Origin: Megaustenia siamemsis
Taxonomy: Eukaryota; Mollusca; Gastropoda; Stylommatophora; Ariophantidae
Direction of reading: 5' to 3'
Assembly: GCA_032433765.1 (NCBI GenBank)
Contig: JAVIAB010000008.1
Location: 36,691,991 to 36,755,990 of the forward strand
DNA: 64,000 nt
Below the pieces are notes generated by a model. The model saw only the letters and a program-made list of their open reading frames with translations, was not told where the DNA came from and made no database searches. Each line of letters begins with the position of its first letter. Position 1 is the stretch's first letter. Both the position numbers and the translations under genes were made by a program. Below, one piece after another: positions 1 through 10,933 of the stretch.

Positions 1-1562
1 CTTAAAGCTAATGACCAATAACAAGGCTGCTGGAGAGGATAAGTTAACAGCTGAGATCCTCAAGGCAATTGATAGCCATAATTTAATACATCTCCAAAAA
101 ATGTTCAACATCATTTGGAAAACAGAGAAGACGCCTCATAAATGGAAAAAAGGAATCATTGTTAAGATCCCAAAAAGGGCAATCTTAGAGATTGTAACAA
201 TTGGAGAGGCGTGACACTTTTGTCAGTTGCCTCAAAATTATTCTGTAAAATCATCCTAAATAGAATAAAGGATTCAATAGATACAGTAATGCGTGAAGAA
301 CAGGCTGGGTTTAGAAAAGGGAGAAGCTGTCTTGACCACATTTTCACTCTACGACTTATATTGGAGGAACACATTGAAAAGCAAAAACCTTTTGTACTTA
401 ACTTCATCGACTTCAAAAAAGCATTTGATAGTATTCATAGAGATTCTTTGTGGAAAATTCTGAAGCAATATGGCTTACCATCAAAATCATAAATATTATC
501 AAAGACATGTATGATGGTTACACATGTGCAGTTCGAACAGAGGAAGGACTGAGCGAATGTTTCCCAATAGAAACTGGGGTTAAACAAGGATGTATTTTAT
601 CGCCCTTGTTATTTGGAATTGTTATGGACTTCATAATGATGAAATGCTGCACTGGTAATAAAGGCATCGAATGGATACAAGGAGACCATTTGGAGGACCT
701 GGACTTTGCTGATGACATAGTTCTCATCAGCAATCAGATAAAAACGATGCAGGAAAACACAAATGAACTATCATCAATAGCCAGCAAAATTGGGCTTGAG
801 GTCAATCATGAAAAGACTAAAGTCATGAAAAGTTTAATTCCAACAAGTGACAAAATATACATGGAAAACAAACCAGTAGAAGAGATCGATCACTTCATCT
901 ATCTTGGAAGTCACATTGATCGAGAAGGGGATACGAGCAAAGAAATTAGAATCAGACTGGCTAAAGCAGCAATGTCTTTCAGAAGCCTTGAAAAGTTGTG
1001 GAAATCAAAACTCATTAGCACAAACACAAAACTTAGGCTATTCAAATCAAATGTACTATCAACCCTTACGTATGCGTGTGAAAGCTGGAAAACAACAAGA
1101 GATATAGAAACAAAGTTGAACGCATTCGAAAATAAATGTCTAAGGAAAATACTTGGTATAGAATGGAACGAATTCAAAACAAACGAGGAAATTAGAGAAA
1201 TCGCCAATCAACCACTAATATCTTCAGTAATAAAGAAAAGACGATGGTCATACGTTGGACATGTGATGAGAAGAGATAATAATCGAATAGCAAAGCAAGC
1301 CCTCATATGGGAAACAACAGGTAAAAGAAAAAGAGGAAGACCCAGGGAGACACTGAGAAGAACATTGATGAGAGAGGCAAGAGCAGCAGGAATCGGCTCC
1401 CTCAATGAGATAGAACTGCTTGCACAGAACAGAGACAGATGGCGAGATTTGATAAAATATCTTTAAAAGAAAACTGCTAGAACAAAATTCATATAGGAGA
1501 AGGTGTATCTTGGTCTACGCCCTATGGGCCGGTTACGGCTCGAAAGGTCAATAGATAGATGC
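1..1562 (+). mobile_element. RTE-type non-LTR retrotransposon (RTE-1 copy 1), 3' part, frameshifted
   Basis: 3' portion of a LINE; its endonuclease half would lie left of the window. Reverse transcriptase motifs appear in order: FRKGRSCLDHIF, the motif A region FIDFKKAFDS, motif B VKQGCILSPLLF and the catalytic FADD near 706-717. The C-terminal part ends in RDRWRDLIKYL just before the stop at about 1464. The reading frame changes near 172-180 and again near 485-490, each at a run of A where one base appears missing, so the copy is broken or the bases are miscalled. The 3' end is a short UTR containing gccctatgggccggttacgg followed by a (GATA)n tail, typical of RTE-like elements. A near-identical copy lies at 38633-39584. 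The clade name is inferred from motifs and tail. Confidence 0.88.
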
Positions 1563-2190
1563 AATATAAAAATAAACAGGACAAATCTGAAACAAGTGCA
1601 ACGCGTCAAATACTTGGGCACAATAATAACATCAGATGGAAGATGAACCACAGAAATAAACAGCAGAATAGATCAGGCCAAAATAGCATTTCAGAAAATT
1701 AAAAACTTCTTGTGCAACAAATCTGTGTCAATAGAAGTGAGAAAGAGAATTCATCGGTGCTATATAGAACCAATTATGACCTATGGAAGCTAACCATAGA
1801 CAGTAAACAAACACATGAGAAGACGATTAGAGGCCATAGAGATGGGATTTCTCAGAAGAATATTGAAAGTTCTCTTGACAGTTCAACAAACCAATAAGGA
1901 AATTATCAAAGAGGCCAACACAAGAAGGGAGCTCATTAAAAATAAAAACAGAAAGAAAAAATAAACATTTTTCGGGCACACCATGAGAAGAGGAAAGTTG
2001 GAATACTTGGTTAGAACTGGCAAAAATACAGGGAAAGAGATTGCGGACGACAAAGGAAAAAAAAATACTTGATAGCTTGGTTTCATGGCATGGTAAACAG
2101 TCAACAACAGAACTGATATGATGCATGATGGATAGAAGATTGTGGAAGGACATGATCGCTACGTAACCAGTATGGCTCATGATGATGAAG
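1563..2190 (+). mobile_element. LINE-A2 remnant, C-terminal RT region and 3' end
   Basis: Degenerate LINE directly downstream of the RTE-1 tail. Conceptual translation in shifting frames gives KYLGTIITSDGR, then EVRKRIHRCYIEPIMTYGS-like sequence, FFGHTMRRGKLEYLVRTGK and RLWKDMIAT. These are the hallmarks of the RT C-terminal region of RTE-like elements. It ends in a short (GAT)n tail near 2181-2188. Stops and frameshifts break it throughout. Related copies lie on the minus strand at 18139-18622 and 29776-31450. Confidence 0.75.
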
Positions 2191-2379
2191 GGTTTAGTTT
2201 AGTTTGGTTTAGTTTAAGTTAGTTCATAGATAATCTTTACTGCACAACGTACGCGAATGCTGAAATCCCCTGCCCAGGATGAAGTACGTCCTGATGTCCG
2301 CTAGCACGAACATCGGCTTCAGCTTTGATACACAAACTTCGTAGTACCGGCAAAGTAAAAAAAATGATTGTGAAGTTCA

Positions 2380-2937
2380 TCGATGGAATTAACGGTTCTT
2401 AGTGCAGGTTATCAATGGAATTAACGGTTCTTAGTGCAGGTTATCAATAGAATTAACAGTTCTTTATGTTGCTCATCAATGGAATTAACTATTCGTTATG
2501 TTGCTCATCAACGGAATTAACTGTTCGTTATGTTGCTCATCAATGGAATTAACGGTTCTTTATGTTGCTCATCAATGGAATTAACAGTTCGTTATGTTGC
2601 TCATCAATGGAATTAACGGTTCTTTATGTTGCATCAATGGAATTAGCTGTTCGTTATGTTGCTCATCAATGGAATTAACGGTTCTTTATGTTGCTCATCA
2701 ATGGAATTAACGGTTCTTTATGTTGCTCATCAATGGAATTAACGGTTCTTTATGTTGCTCATCAATGGAATTAACGGTTCTTTATGTTGCTCATCAATGG
2801 AATTACCGGTTCTTTATTTTGCTCATCAATGGAATTAACGGTTCGTTATGCAGCTCATCAATGGAATTAACGGTTCTTTATGTTGCTCATCAATGGAATT
2901 AACGGTTCGTTATGTAGCTCATCAATGGAATTAACAC
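2380..2937. repeat. 32-bp minisatellite, about 17 copies
   Basis: Tandem array whose 32-bp unit contains ggaattaacggttctttatg followed by ttgctcatcaat. Variants alternate gttcttt/gttcgtt, and early units are more diverged. It abuts the LINE-A remnant that starts about 2960. The unit loosely resembles the 32-bp LINE-A segment coding VLKCYVEPVLT, so it may have grown from the LINE, but the match is weak. Open frames through it are by-products of the repeat. Confidence 0.9.
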
Positions 2938-3165
2938 ATCATAAATGAAATATGGAATCAGTCTTGGTGTATCGAATACTGGAAAACGAAGAGTAATAAG
3001 GTAGATATTTGAAGGCCACAGAAATGTTGAATTAAAACATAATCAATTGGCGCTGGAAGGTGCTATGAGAGTGTACAGAAAGAGACACACATTGAAAAAG
3101 AAATCGTTTTAGCAACATCAGAAAGAAACAAACAACTTTTGCTGCCAGGTAATGAGAAGGGAATA

Positions 3166-3427
3166 AATAAAAAAAAGGAAAGTACCCCCGTCACGCCATG
3201 TGGCGTATAGGGAATAAGGTGTTAGTGACCATAAATTGTATAGACCTTCGGCACATGATTTTCGGGGTTATGTGGTCGGTATTACGACCGTGCCGCTTTA
3301 CTTTCCCATAAAAAAAATCCGGTACCCATTAAATGCTGTGTGGACCGGAAGCCGTCGGTTGGGATCGAACCCTACCTCTTGTCCTTTGTAGTCCAGCTCA
3401 CTAACCATTGAGCTATCGCGGCTCCCT
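3166..3427 (-). mobile_element. SINE-1 copy, tRNA-derived, full length
   Basis: Read on the minus strand it starts with a tRNA-like head: A box gatagctcaatggttagtga and B box gggttcgatccc. The SINE-1 body follows, including a hairpin-forming segment near the 3' end. Its tail is T-rich. It is flanked by a perfect 11-bp duplication agaagggaata at 3155-3165 and 3428-3438, showing retroposition into the LINE-A remnant. Confidence 0.9.
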
Positions 3428-3555
3428 AGAAGGGAATAGTTAAGCTATATTACAACAACCGGGGAAAAATTGAGGGAAAAGAAATAGAAGAAAAAAGAGA
3501 GAATAGATGGCAGGCACCGTTCATAGGAAAACAACATAAAAGATAGATTTAGAGA

Positions 3556-4012
3556 TAGAAAGTTGTAGATAGACATGATCAAAGTTGTAGAGAGACATAA
3601 CCAAAGTTGTAGAGAGACATGACCAAAGTTGTAGAGAGACATGACCAAAGTTGTAGAGAGACATGACCAAAGTTGTTGAGAGACATGATCAAAGTTGTAG
3701 AGAGACATGATCAAAGTTGTAGAGAGACATGATCAAAGTTGTAGAGAGACATGATCAAAGTTGTAGAGAGACATGATCAAAGTTGTAGAGAGACATGATC
3801 AAAGTTGTAGAGAGACATGATCAAAGTTGTAGAGAGACATGATCAAAGTTGTAGAGACATGATCAAAGTTGTAGAGACATGATCAAAGTTGTAGAGACAT
3901 GATCAAAGTTGTAGAGAGACATGATCAAAGTTGTAGAGAGACATGATCAAAGTTGTAGAGACATGATCAAAGTTGTAGAAAGACATGATCAAAGTTGTAG
4001 AGAGACATGATC
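3556..4012. repeat. 22-bp minisatellite grown within LINE-A, about 20 copies
   Basis: Tandem units of agttgtagagagacatgatc plus two A, with several 20-bp variants near 3845-3975. Intact LINE-A copies carry the nearly identical segment agttgtggagagacatgatc once (for example 6974-6993), just before the element's 3' end. The array is preceded and followed by LINE-A sequence. Confidence 0.93.
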
Positions 4013-4295
4013 ACCTACGTACAGTGTAAAATAATAATAATATATTTATCAAAATCGTAAGTAATTCACTTGTCCTGTTGGTACATTCCAACAGGGTTTC
4101 ATGAGTCCATGTCTTGGTATTTCTCTCCCATGTCTAGCACATGTCACTTTCTTCCTCATGTGCCTTACATCTTGGCGTTGTGTGACCATCAACACGAATT
4201 TATTTTATGTTCAAAACGTGCAACTTGTCTAATGTTAGCTCTCTTCAGAATAAATCGTTTCATTTTTAATTCCCCTGCAACATATTTATACTATA

Positions 4296-4297
4296 GG

Positions 4298-4339
<42 letters not shown>
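4296..4339. repeat. (TA)n microsatellite
   Basis: Uninterrupted TA dinucleotides directly upstream of a SINE-1 copy. The preceding stretch 4018-4295 shows no feature I can support. Confidence 0.95.
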
Positions 4340-4343
<4 letters not shown>

Positions 4344-4592
4344 AGGGAGCCACGATAGCTCAGTGGTTAGTATACTGCACATCAACGGACAAAAGGCTTC
4401 CGGGTTCACCAAGCCTTAAAATGGGTACCGGATTTTTTTTCGGGAAAAGTAAAGCGGCACGGGCGTAATACCGACCACATTACTCCAAAAATCATGAGCC
4501 AAAGGTCTATAAAAATTATGGTCGCTAACGCCATATTCCCTATACGCCGCCGCTTGACGTGACGGGGCTCTTTAATTTTTTTTTTTTTTTTT
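4344..4592 (+). mobile_element. SINE-1 copy lacking the B box
   Basis: Head gggagccacgatagctcagt keeps the A box, but the sequence jumps from the anticodon-like region straight to gcttccgggttcacc. About 25 bases carrying the B box and neighbouring bases are missing. The body is otherwise complete, down to a 3' T tail of more than 20 T. It could not support normal Pol III transcription, so the deletion probably came after insertion or the copy is dead. Flanking atatatccct and atatagccct may be a decayed target duplication. Confidence 0.85.
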
Positions 4593-4616
4593 TTACATAT
4601 ATAGCCCTACTAAACG

Positions 4617-4692
4617 AGAGCTTCAGTAGAACGTGATAACGCCCTAGTGTAACGATAAACTGAACATGGGTTCGATCCCATTTTGGTGCTCT
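4617..4692 (+). other. tRNA-like sequence (pseudo-tRNA or SINE head)
   Basis: A perfect T-arm-like stem (atggg/cccat around ttcgatc) and partly complementary ends (gagc/gctc) resemble the 3' half of a tRNA. The D arm and anticodon arm do not fold convincingly, so I do not call it a functional tRNA. Confidence 0.3.
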
Positions 4693-4919
4693 CTACGTTC
4701 CGGGTTCAGCAAATTATAGAATTTAATGACAGCGAGAAAGAACACTGGCTTCATCACAATCATACTACTATAGTGACACTGGCGACTTAAATCTGCTACT
4801 GCATTTTATGCTCGCAGAATTTTAATTAATAAACAACTGGAACAAATAAACAGCTGGGAAAATCCGGGAATTAATCGGGGAATAATTAAAAATGGGAAAA
4901 GTCCCATTTAGTTTAACAA

Positions 4920-5800
4920 AATGACAGGATAGGACTTCCAGTCAATATAACGGATAGGCGAAGGAACCGTTGAGGCTCAGTTTGAAAATTGTTCCTTGTT
5001 GCAGTTTCCTCATATTCTAAGCAGTTTCCTCATATTCTAAGCAGTTTCCTCATATTCTAAGCAGTTTCCTCATATTCTAAGCAGTTTCCTCATATTCTAA
5101 GCAGTTTCCTCATATTCTAAGCAGTTTCCTCATATTCTAAGCAGTTTCCTCATATTCTAAGCAGTTTCCTCATATTCTAAGCAGTTTCCTCATATTCTAA
5201 GCAGTTTCCTCATATTCTAAGCAGTTTCCTCATATTCTAAGCAGTTTCCTCATATTCTAAGCAGTTTCCTCATATTCTAAGCAGTTTCCTCATATTCTAA
5301 GCAGTTTCCTCATATTCTAAGCAGTTTCCTCATATTCTAAGCAGTTTCCTCATATTCTAAGTCCACTTGCTGCAGGAGCTACCGAGTTTAGTGCTCTGTG
5401 CACACCATGAGCTGTGTCTTTCATCCAGATCGTGTTTCAATATTCCGATTTCTTACGTTGAATGATGATATCGTATAACGAAGGACAGTTCAGCTGCGTT
5501 CACTTTCGGTGCAACTTGGCCGTATATCTTTTGACGTGTGCTGTAGCTTCTATGATGTGGACTGCAGCTGCCTTTCTTTGTTTGGATCCTTTTATGACAA
5601 GAGTTTTAATTCGGATGATTCCACTGGTATGGGCGGTTACGCAATTATGGATTTTAATTCTTTTACAATTATACCGGGTCTTTCGACTAACTTTAGCCAT
5701 GGTAGGACGATACACGCAAATGTAATTAACAATTGTAGACTAAGATTTGCTGACAGATATGATAATAAATAACAGTTGTAGGCGATTTTTTTGTTTAGAC
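4920..5800 (+). mobile_element. Unclassified dispersed element Rep-X, copy 1
   Basis: Shares long stretches with 23440-23836: the approach to the 20-bp repeat (ttgttccttgttgcagtttc), then the region from gcaggagctac through attatggattttaattc. The function is unknown and no protein is convincing, since both copies have scattered stops. Copy 1 holds an 18-copy array where copy 2 has a single unit. Its right end may continue into the 29-bp array starting about 5809. Confidence 0.7.
5001..5360. repeat. 20-bp perfect tandem array, 18 copies
   Basis: Unit gcagtttcctcatattctaa repeated exactly 18 times with no substitution that I can see. The paralogue at 23520-23541 has one unit (with ccaag instead of ctaag). 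The perfect homogeneity implies very recent expansion or correction. Confidence 0.97.
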
Positions 5801-5808
5801 GGACTGGT

Positions 5809-6265
5809 ATCCAGTAACAACTGTAGACGGACGTGATCACAAGTAACAATTGTAGACAGACGTGATTACAAGTAACAATTGTAGACAGACGTGATTACAA
5901 GTAACAATTGTAGACAGACGTGATTACAAGTAACAACTGTAGACATACGTGATTACAAGTAACAATTGTAGACAGACGTGATTACAAGTAACAACTGTAG
6001 ACAGACGTGATTACAAGTAACAATTGTAGACAGACGTGATTACAAGTAACAACTGTAGACAGACGTGATTACAAGTAACAACTGTAGACAGACGTGATTA
6101 CAAGTAACAACTGTAGACAGACGTGATTACAAGTAACAACTGTAGACAGACGTGATTACAAGTAACAATTGTAGACAGACGTGATCACAAGTAACAACTG
6201 TAGACAGACGTGATTACAAGTAACAACTGTAGACAGACGTGATCACAAGTAACAATTGTAGACTA
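5809..6265. repeat. 29-bp minisatellite, about 16 copies
   Basis: Unit gacagacgtgattacaagta followed by acaattgta or acaactgta. Both edges carry the motif acaattgtagactaa (5725 and 6254 regions), suggesting expansion from that segment of local sequence. Confidence 0.93.
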
Positions 6266-6419
6266 AACTTTGTATTCAGACTTGGTTGCCGGTTGCCGAT
6301 GCCAATGACTTGAAGAAGAAGGGGAATACCTACATTAAACGCAAGATATAAATTAGGTAGGAATACAAAGCTAACGACATCTTGATAAAAAAAAAATGCT
6401 GTAAGGTGGATATTTATTA

Positions 6420-7030
6420 TTAATATTAAAACAGGTAAATGAATTTAAATATTTGGGAACTTTGTTAACCTCAGACGGAAGATGTAGAAAAGAGGTGAGA
6501 TGCAGAATGGCTCAGGCAAAAGCAGCTTTCCAAAAAATGAGGAAAATACAATGCAATCCATTTTTGACAATAGAAACAAGAAAAAAGAGTTCTTAAATGT
6601 TACGTAGAGCCAGTCTTAACATACGGATGCGAGTCATGGACAATAGGACAACAGACAAGAAAATCACTGGAGTATGTAGAAATGTGGTTTTACAGAAGAA
6701 TGTTGAGAATATCATGGACAGCTAAGAAGAGTAATGAAGAGGTTCTGAGAGAGGTCAAAGCAAAAAGAGAGCTAATTTCCAATGTTAGGAAGAGACAATC
6801 ATCATTCTTTGGCCATGTAATGAGAAGAGAACAACTGGAATATATTGTAACAACTGGAAAAATTGAGGGACGAAGAGATAGAGGGAAGCAAAGAGAAAAA
6901 ATAACAGACAGCTTAAGAGAATGGCTTGGCAGAAGGTCAACAACAGAAATGATAAATAGCTGCCGAGATCGAAAGTTGTGGAGAGACATGATCACCTACG
7001 CCACTAGGCCGGTACTTGATGATGATGAAT
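6420..7030 (+). mobile_element. LINE-A 3' fragment
   Basis: 5'-truncated copy. The translation carries EFKYLGTLLTSDGR, KCYVEPVLTYGCESWTIG, then from 6682 an open stretch MWFYRRMLRISWTAKK, FFGHVMRREQLEYIVTTGKI and RDRKLWRDMITYATRP. It ends in gatgatgatga, the short (GAT)n tail of this family. One frameshift sits near 6585 in an A run. The RT catalytic motif is upstream of the truncation. Confidence 0.88.
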
Positions 7031-7104
7031 GGGTAAAGGTAACCCAATATCGTTGCGGTTTGTGAGTGGAGTGTTCATGTCTACAGTCTCAGTAAAATAA
7101 ATAG

Positions 7105-7290
7105 CTTATTGAGCTTAAATGCAGCAGAAGAGGTTGATACGAGGAAAAGGTAGATGTGGAAGACCAAGGGTTGAAGAAATAAATAGCAGTTAACCACGAC
7201 GAGTGTCGCACAGGAGAGACACAACAGAACATTGACACAAACAATCTATCTTCTCTTGCAAAAAGTCAGCTGCAGAAAAGTAAAGTGAAA
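7105..7290 (+). mobile_element. Possible LINE C-terminal remnant
   Basis: Translation gives RLIRGKGRCGRPRVEEINS, which resembles the basic GRPR segment found after the GHV motif in RTE-like LINEs. It is short and without a clear 3' tail. Confidence 0.35.
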
Positions 7291-7984
7291 AAAATTTGAT
7301 AAAATTAAATGATAAGGATTAAATTATTACATTTTAACTGATAAAATAAATAATTGAAATTAATGTGTAAGAACTCACCGAAATAATTTCTTGTACCTGG
7401 CTCGTCTAAATGTGAAAAATGAAATGCGTCACTGAAGTAAAGAAGAAAATCTAACGATGTCCATAATGCCAAAGAGAATATATCACAAATAAAGGATACA
7501 CATCTAATTAATTTCTAGATCTTGTCAAGTGTACGATATTAAGTTGTGTGGTCCCATTCGATGCTCACAAGAAAACACACCGACGCGTTTAGCGAAACTA
7601 TCCACCACACAGATTTCCCTCGCGTGTGAGCTCGTGTTATCTACTGTCCTTCGTCTCCTGTTTTCCAGTGACAGCTCACGAACTCCTCGTGCACACGCGA
7701 TATATACCGACCGTTCATGCAGTGCTAGTTAATATCTGCTTATCGTCAATTGCGGGTGTGAAGGGTAGGGTAGTTACAGATAGGCTGAAGTAGAAGGATT
7801 CGTCTACTTTCTTGTACTTACAGAACATGTCCTGCAGTCAAGCAACGGTATTAGATCAGTTATAAGGCGGGGTTTTTTATCGTGTAGTTGAACTTTATTT
7901 GTTCTAGGTTAGGTCAAGTTCGCTTACTACGACAAATGTGTTACTACCCGTGATTGTCACTTCTACACCTCTACGATGGTAGGT
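7291..7984. other. No assignable feature
   Basis: Non-repetitive AT-rich sequence with a slightly GC-richer part at 7540-7740. An open frame at 7529-7732 shows no domain I recognise and has no start or splice context that would support a gene. Confidence 0.5.
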
Positions 7985-8510
7985 TGTACTGCCTGCAGCT
8001 TTAGCTCCAGCTCTTTACGACAGGAGGTTGTCCTGTCTGGTGCTGTCACTCCTGCCGTTTTACGAAAGTAGGTTGTTCTGTCTGTGGCTGTCAGTTCTGC
8101 TATTTTACGACATCAGGTTGTCCTGTCTGCGGCTGTCACTCCTGCCGTTTTAGGACATCAGGTTGTCCTGTCTGTGGCTGTCACTCCTGCCATTTTACGA
8201 CAGTGGGCTGTCCTGTCTGCGACTGTCACTCCTGCCGTTTTAGGACATCAGGTTGTCCTGTATGTGGCTGTCACTCCTGCCATTTTACGACATCAGGTTG
8301 TCATGTCTGCGACTGTCACTCCTACCGTTTTAGGACATCAGGTTGTCCTGTATGCGGCTGTCACTCCTGCCGTTTTACGAAAGTAGGTTGTTCTGTCTGT
8401 GGCTGTCAGTTCTGCCATTTTACGACAGTGGGCTGTCCTGTCTGTGGCTGTCACTCCACCGTTTTACGACAGTAAGTTGTCCTGTCTGTAACTGTCATTC
8501 CTGCCGTTTT
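7985..8510. repeat. 45-bp minisatellite, about 11 copies
   Basis: Units containing ggctgtcactcctgccgttt, with alternating variants (acgacatcag, aggacatcag, acgacagtgg). As 45 is divisible by 3 it keeps frames open, giving Cys-rich translations that are artefacts. The array is followed at 8527-8545 by an inverted piece of the unit (ggcagcaggagtgacagcc). Confidence 0.93.
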
Positions 8511-8582
8511 ACGGCCTGCTTTACGGCAGCAGGAGTGACAGCCTCAGGCAGTATAGCCTACTACATTGGACGGTCATGCTGC

Positions 8583-8693
8583 TATGTATGAATGTATGTA
8601 TGTATGTATGTATGTATGTGTGTATGTGTGTATGAATGTATGTATATATATATATGTATATGCATGTGTGTGCATATGAATGCATGCATGTAT
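8583..8693. repeat. (TATG)n microsatellite, left half
   Basis: TATG/TGTG tetranucleotides interrupted at 8694 by the hAT element. The same repeat resumes at 10381. Confidence 0.95.
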
Positions 8694-10380
8694 TAAGGTG
8701 ACCAGACGTCCCGATTTTTTTACTGTTTATTCAGCCTTTGTCCCGGGTTTGTTACTGTCCCGAATTTGTCCCGATTTTGGCCGATTTTTTAGCTTTTGTC
8801 CCGGATTTGTTAAAATACAATAGAGACACAAACGTTTACCAATTTTACCAATATGGTAAACGTCTCTTCGACTTCAAAATATACATTATTTCTTTGTTGT
8901 GTAGAAAATGTTTAAAAAGTTGAACTGGCTGTTTATTAGGCGAAATAGTAACAGTAGAATGGGCTCCAAGTTTTAAATCTTGTATTCTGAAACTGAAACT
9001 CAACAAGTGGCATCTTTGCGGCCACGACATTTCATATTCTTGTTTATTCATTGTGTTACTTTCGTTTACCTACGAACTATTTTTTTTTATTTCGTTGTTT
9101 AGTGATAGAGGTTGTTGCGTTCATTAGATGGTATTTACATTGTGCTATAAATAAAAAACAAATAAATAGTGTGAACATAAGAGAGCCGTCACTACACCTG
9201 CATCAAGCTCATCGTTAACAACATTTTTTTCGAGTTGCTGCTGAAAGGGTTCTTCACATGTTCTGCCTTTAAAATCATATTTTCATTCTCAAGACAGATG
9301 CCCAGTTTTTATACAGAAATTCTTTGAAAACTCCCTGTCTGAAGTATGTCTTTTTTTGTGTGTTCAAAGTCAGGCATCCTCTTTCCACGAAGCAATGCAG
9401 AAAGTAGTGGGACAGGTGGCCACATCAATGGTTTGAGGGACAGGTAGTAGAGGGACAGGTGGTAACAACAATGGTTTGAGAACTATCTTGGAGTACACAC
9501 TGGAAGATGGTTTCTTGTCATCAAGAGTTAAGCTAATTCTTGACAAGCCGGAAATAGAAGGAATTCCACAGGATGATGTGAATAAGTTCAAAGCCAGTGT
9601 TTCTTCATTCTATGAAACAGCTTTAAGTTATTTGAAGAAATGGGCTGCAAATAATTTTCAAAACCTTGAGGCCTACAGCTGGGTAATGTTGAACAGAACA
9701 CCAACTTGGAAAGATATTCAGAAATCTTCATCATTAGTGAGTCAAACAGTACCTTTTTATCCGACCTTCCAGAAAATGAAATGTATGGCGAATATGTTTA
9801 CATGAAGCAGTTTGTTACTTCTCAGAAAATTAATGAGTGGAGTATTAATAAACCATTACCAGGGCAGCGTTGGATTGAAATGGCTTCCCACTTCAAAAAC
9901 AGGCATGTGCCAATTTCGCATATTCTGAAGCTGCCAGAGTTTTTTTTTTTTTTGTCTACCGGGAACAAATGCTGCAACGGAAAGATTGTTTTCACTGATG
10001 AACAGCTTGTGGGCAAATGATAAAACACATCTAAGTGTGGACACTTTAAAGGCCATGTTGATCACCAAAGTGAACAATGAGCAAACATGTGTTGAATTTT
10101 TAAGATGCTACAAATAAAGAAAGATCTTTTTTCAAAAAATCCACTCATCAGAAAAGTACATTAACTCTGCTTCACCTTCCATTTAAGTGAGTATCAATAA
10201 TGTTTTATTTTTAATCTCCTGATAACGTTTTGTAAGCCTATATTGTTAGGTGTTTTAATTAGTTTTAAAATATATGTATTATTCACTTGAAAAAGGCGGA
10301 AGATATTTCATTTTATTGATGGAAAATTTCAGTCAAATTAATCTGTCCCGGATTAGGGTTTCACAAATATGGTCACCTTA
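8694..10380 (+). mobile_element. hAT DNA transposon, defective
   Basis: The ends are inverted: taaggtgacca at 8694-8704 and its complement tggtcacctta at 10370-10380. The flanking 8-mers gcatgtat (8686-8693) and gtatgtat (10381-10388) differ at one base, fitting the 8-bp target duplication of hAT elements, though the target is itself repetitive. Inside, the right half carries a broken hAT transposase with the C-terminal dimerisation region. The left half (8705-9470) shows no BED finger or catalytic core, so the element appears to be a deleted, non-autonomous copy. Confidence 0.85.
9476..10117 (+). pseudogene. hAT transposase, C-terminal fragment with frameshifts
   Basis: Three consecutive pieces. 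The first, 9476 to about 9730, begins MRTILEYTLEDGFLSSR. The second, about 9730-9940, includes QKINEWSINKPLPGQRW and ISHILKLPEFFF. The third, after a T run at 9941-9954, gives PGTNAATERLFSLMNSLWA and ends at the stop 10115-10117. The TERLFS...N...L.V..L..M motif is the hAT dimerisation domain. The frame shifts near 9730 and at the T run, and the N-terminal catalytic part is missing, so no active transposase can be made from this copy. In intact hAT elements this protein binds the inverted ends and excises the element. Confidence 0.85.
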
Positions 10381-10673
10381 GTATGTATGTATGTGTGTAT
10401 GTATGTATGTATGTATGTAAGTATGTATGTATGTATGTTTGTATGTATGTATGTGTATGTATGTATGATGAATGTATGTATGATGAATGTATATATGTAT
10501 GTTTGAATATATGTATGATGAATGTATGTATGTTTGTATGATAATGTATGTATGTATGTATGTATGTATGTTTGTATGTTTGTATGTATGTATGATGAAT
10601 GTACGTATGTTTGTATGATGAATGTATGTATATATGTTTGTATGTATGTATGATGAATGTATGTATAGATTAA
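10381..10673. repeat. (TATG)n microsatellite, right half
   Basis: Continuation of the 8583-8693 microsatellite, with TGAATG interruptions. Its expansion on both sides of the hAT element shows the target was already a tetranucleotide tract. Confidence 0.95.
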
Positions 10674-10884
10674 AATTATGTATACCGTTATAATCAGAAG
10701 AGAAAGGAGATGAAACCACGCACCATAAATGCATCTCCTTCAGTCACGAGAGTAGCTACTAAGTAGAACGGCGTCCAGAACAAGACAATAATATATTACC
10801 AAAACTATTTACAAATCATAATTGCTTGCTACCAAAGACCATACATTATACATGCATGCATGTATTATGTATGTACAGCATATA

Positions 10885-10896
10885 TATAATACATAT

Positions 10897-10933
<37 letters not shown>

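Larger units (their letters stand above)
2960..4017 (+). mobile_element. LINE-A remnant interrupted by SINE-1 and an internal minisatellite
   Basis: Heavily decayed LINE-A. Matches to other copies run in order: the segment before GHVMRR at about 3090-3165, then after the SINE the region coding VTTGKIEGRR at 3445-3480, and finally the region coding RDRKLWRDMITYA around 3550-4017. SINE-1 at 3166-3427 splits it with an 11-bp target duplication. The last coding segment has expanded into a 22-bp array (3556-4012). The array runs out directly into the LINE-like gatcacctacgt. Confidence 0.7.

Noticed and set aside
4617..4692. Functional tRNA gene
   Set aside because: Only the T arm and part of the acceptor stem fold; the D and anticodon arms are not convincing.
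5001..6265. Regular repeat arrays that look CRISPR-like
   Set aside because: There are no unique spacers between units. They are head-to-tail minisatellites in animal DNA, with no cas genes.
5809..6265. 29-bp array as another LINE-A derivative
   Set aside because: The core agacagacgtgatta only loosely resembles agagagacatgatca. Both array edges instead carry acaattgtagactaa from local sequence.
8084..8591. Cys-rich secreted protein encoded by the 45-bp array
   Set aside because: Several overlapping frames are open because the unit length is divisible by 3. There is no signal peptide or unique domain.
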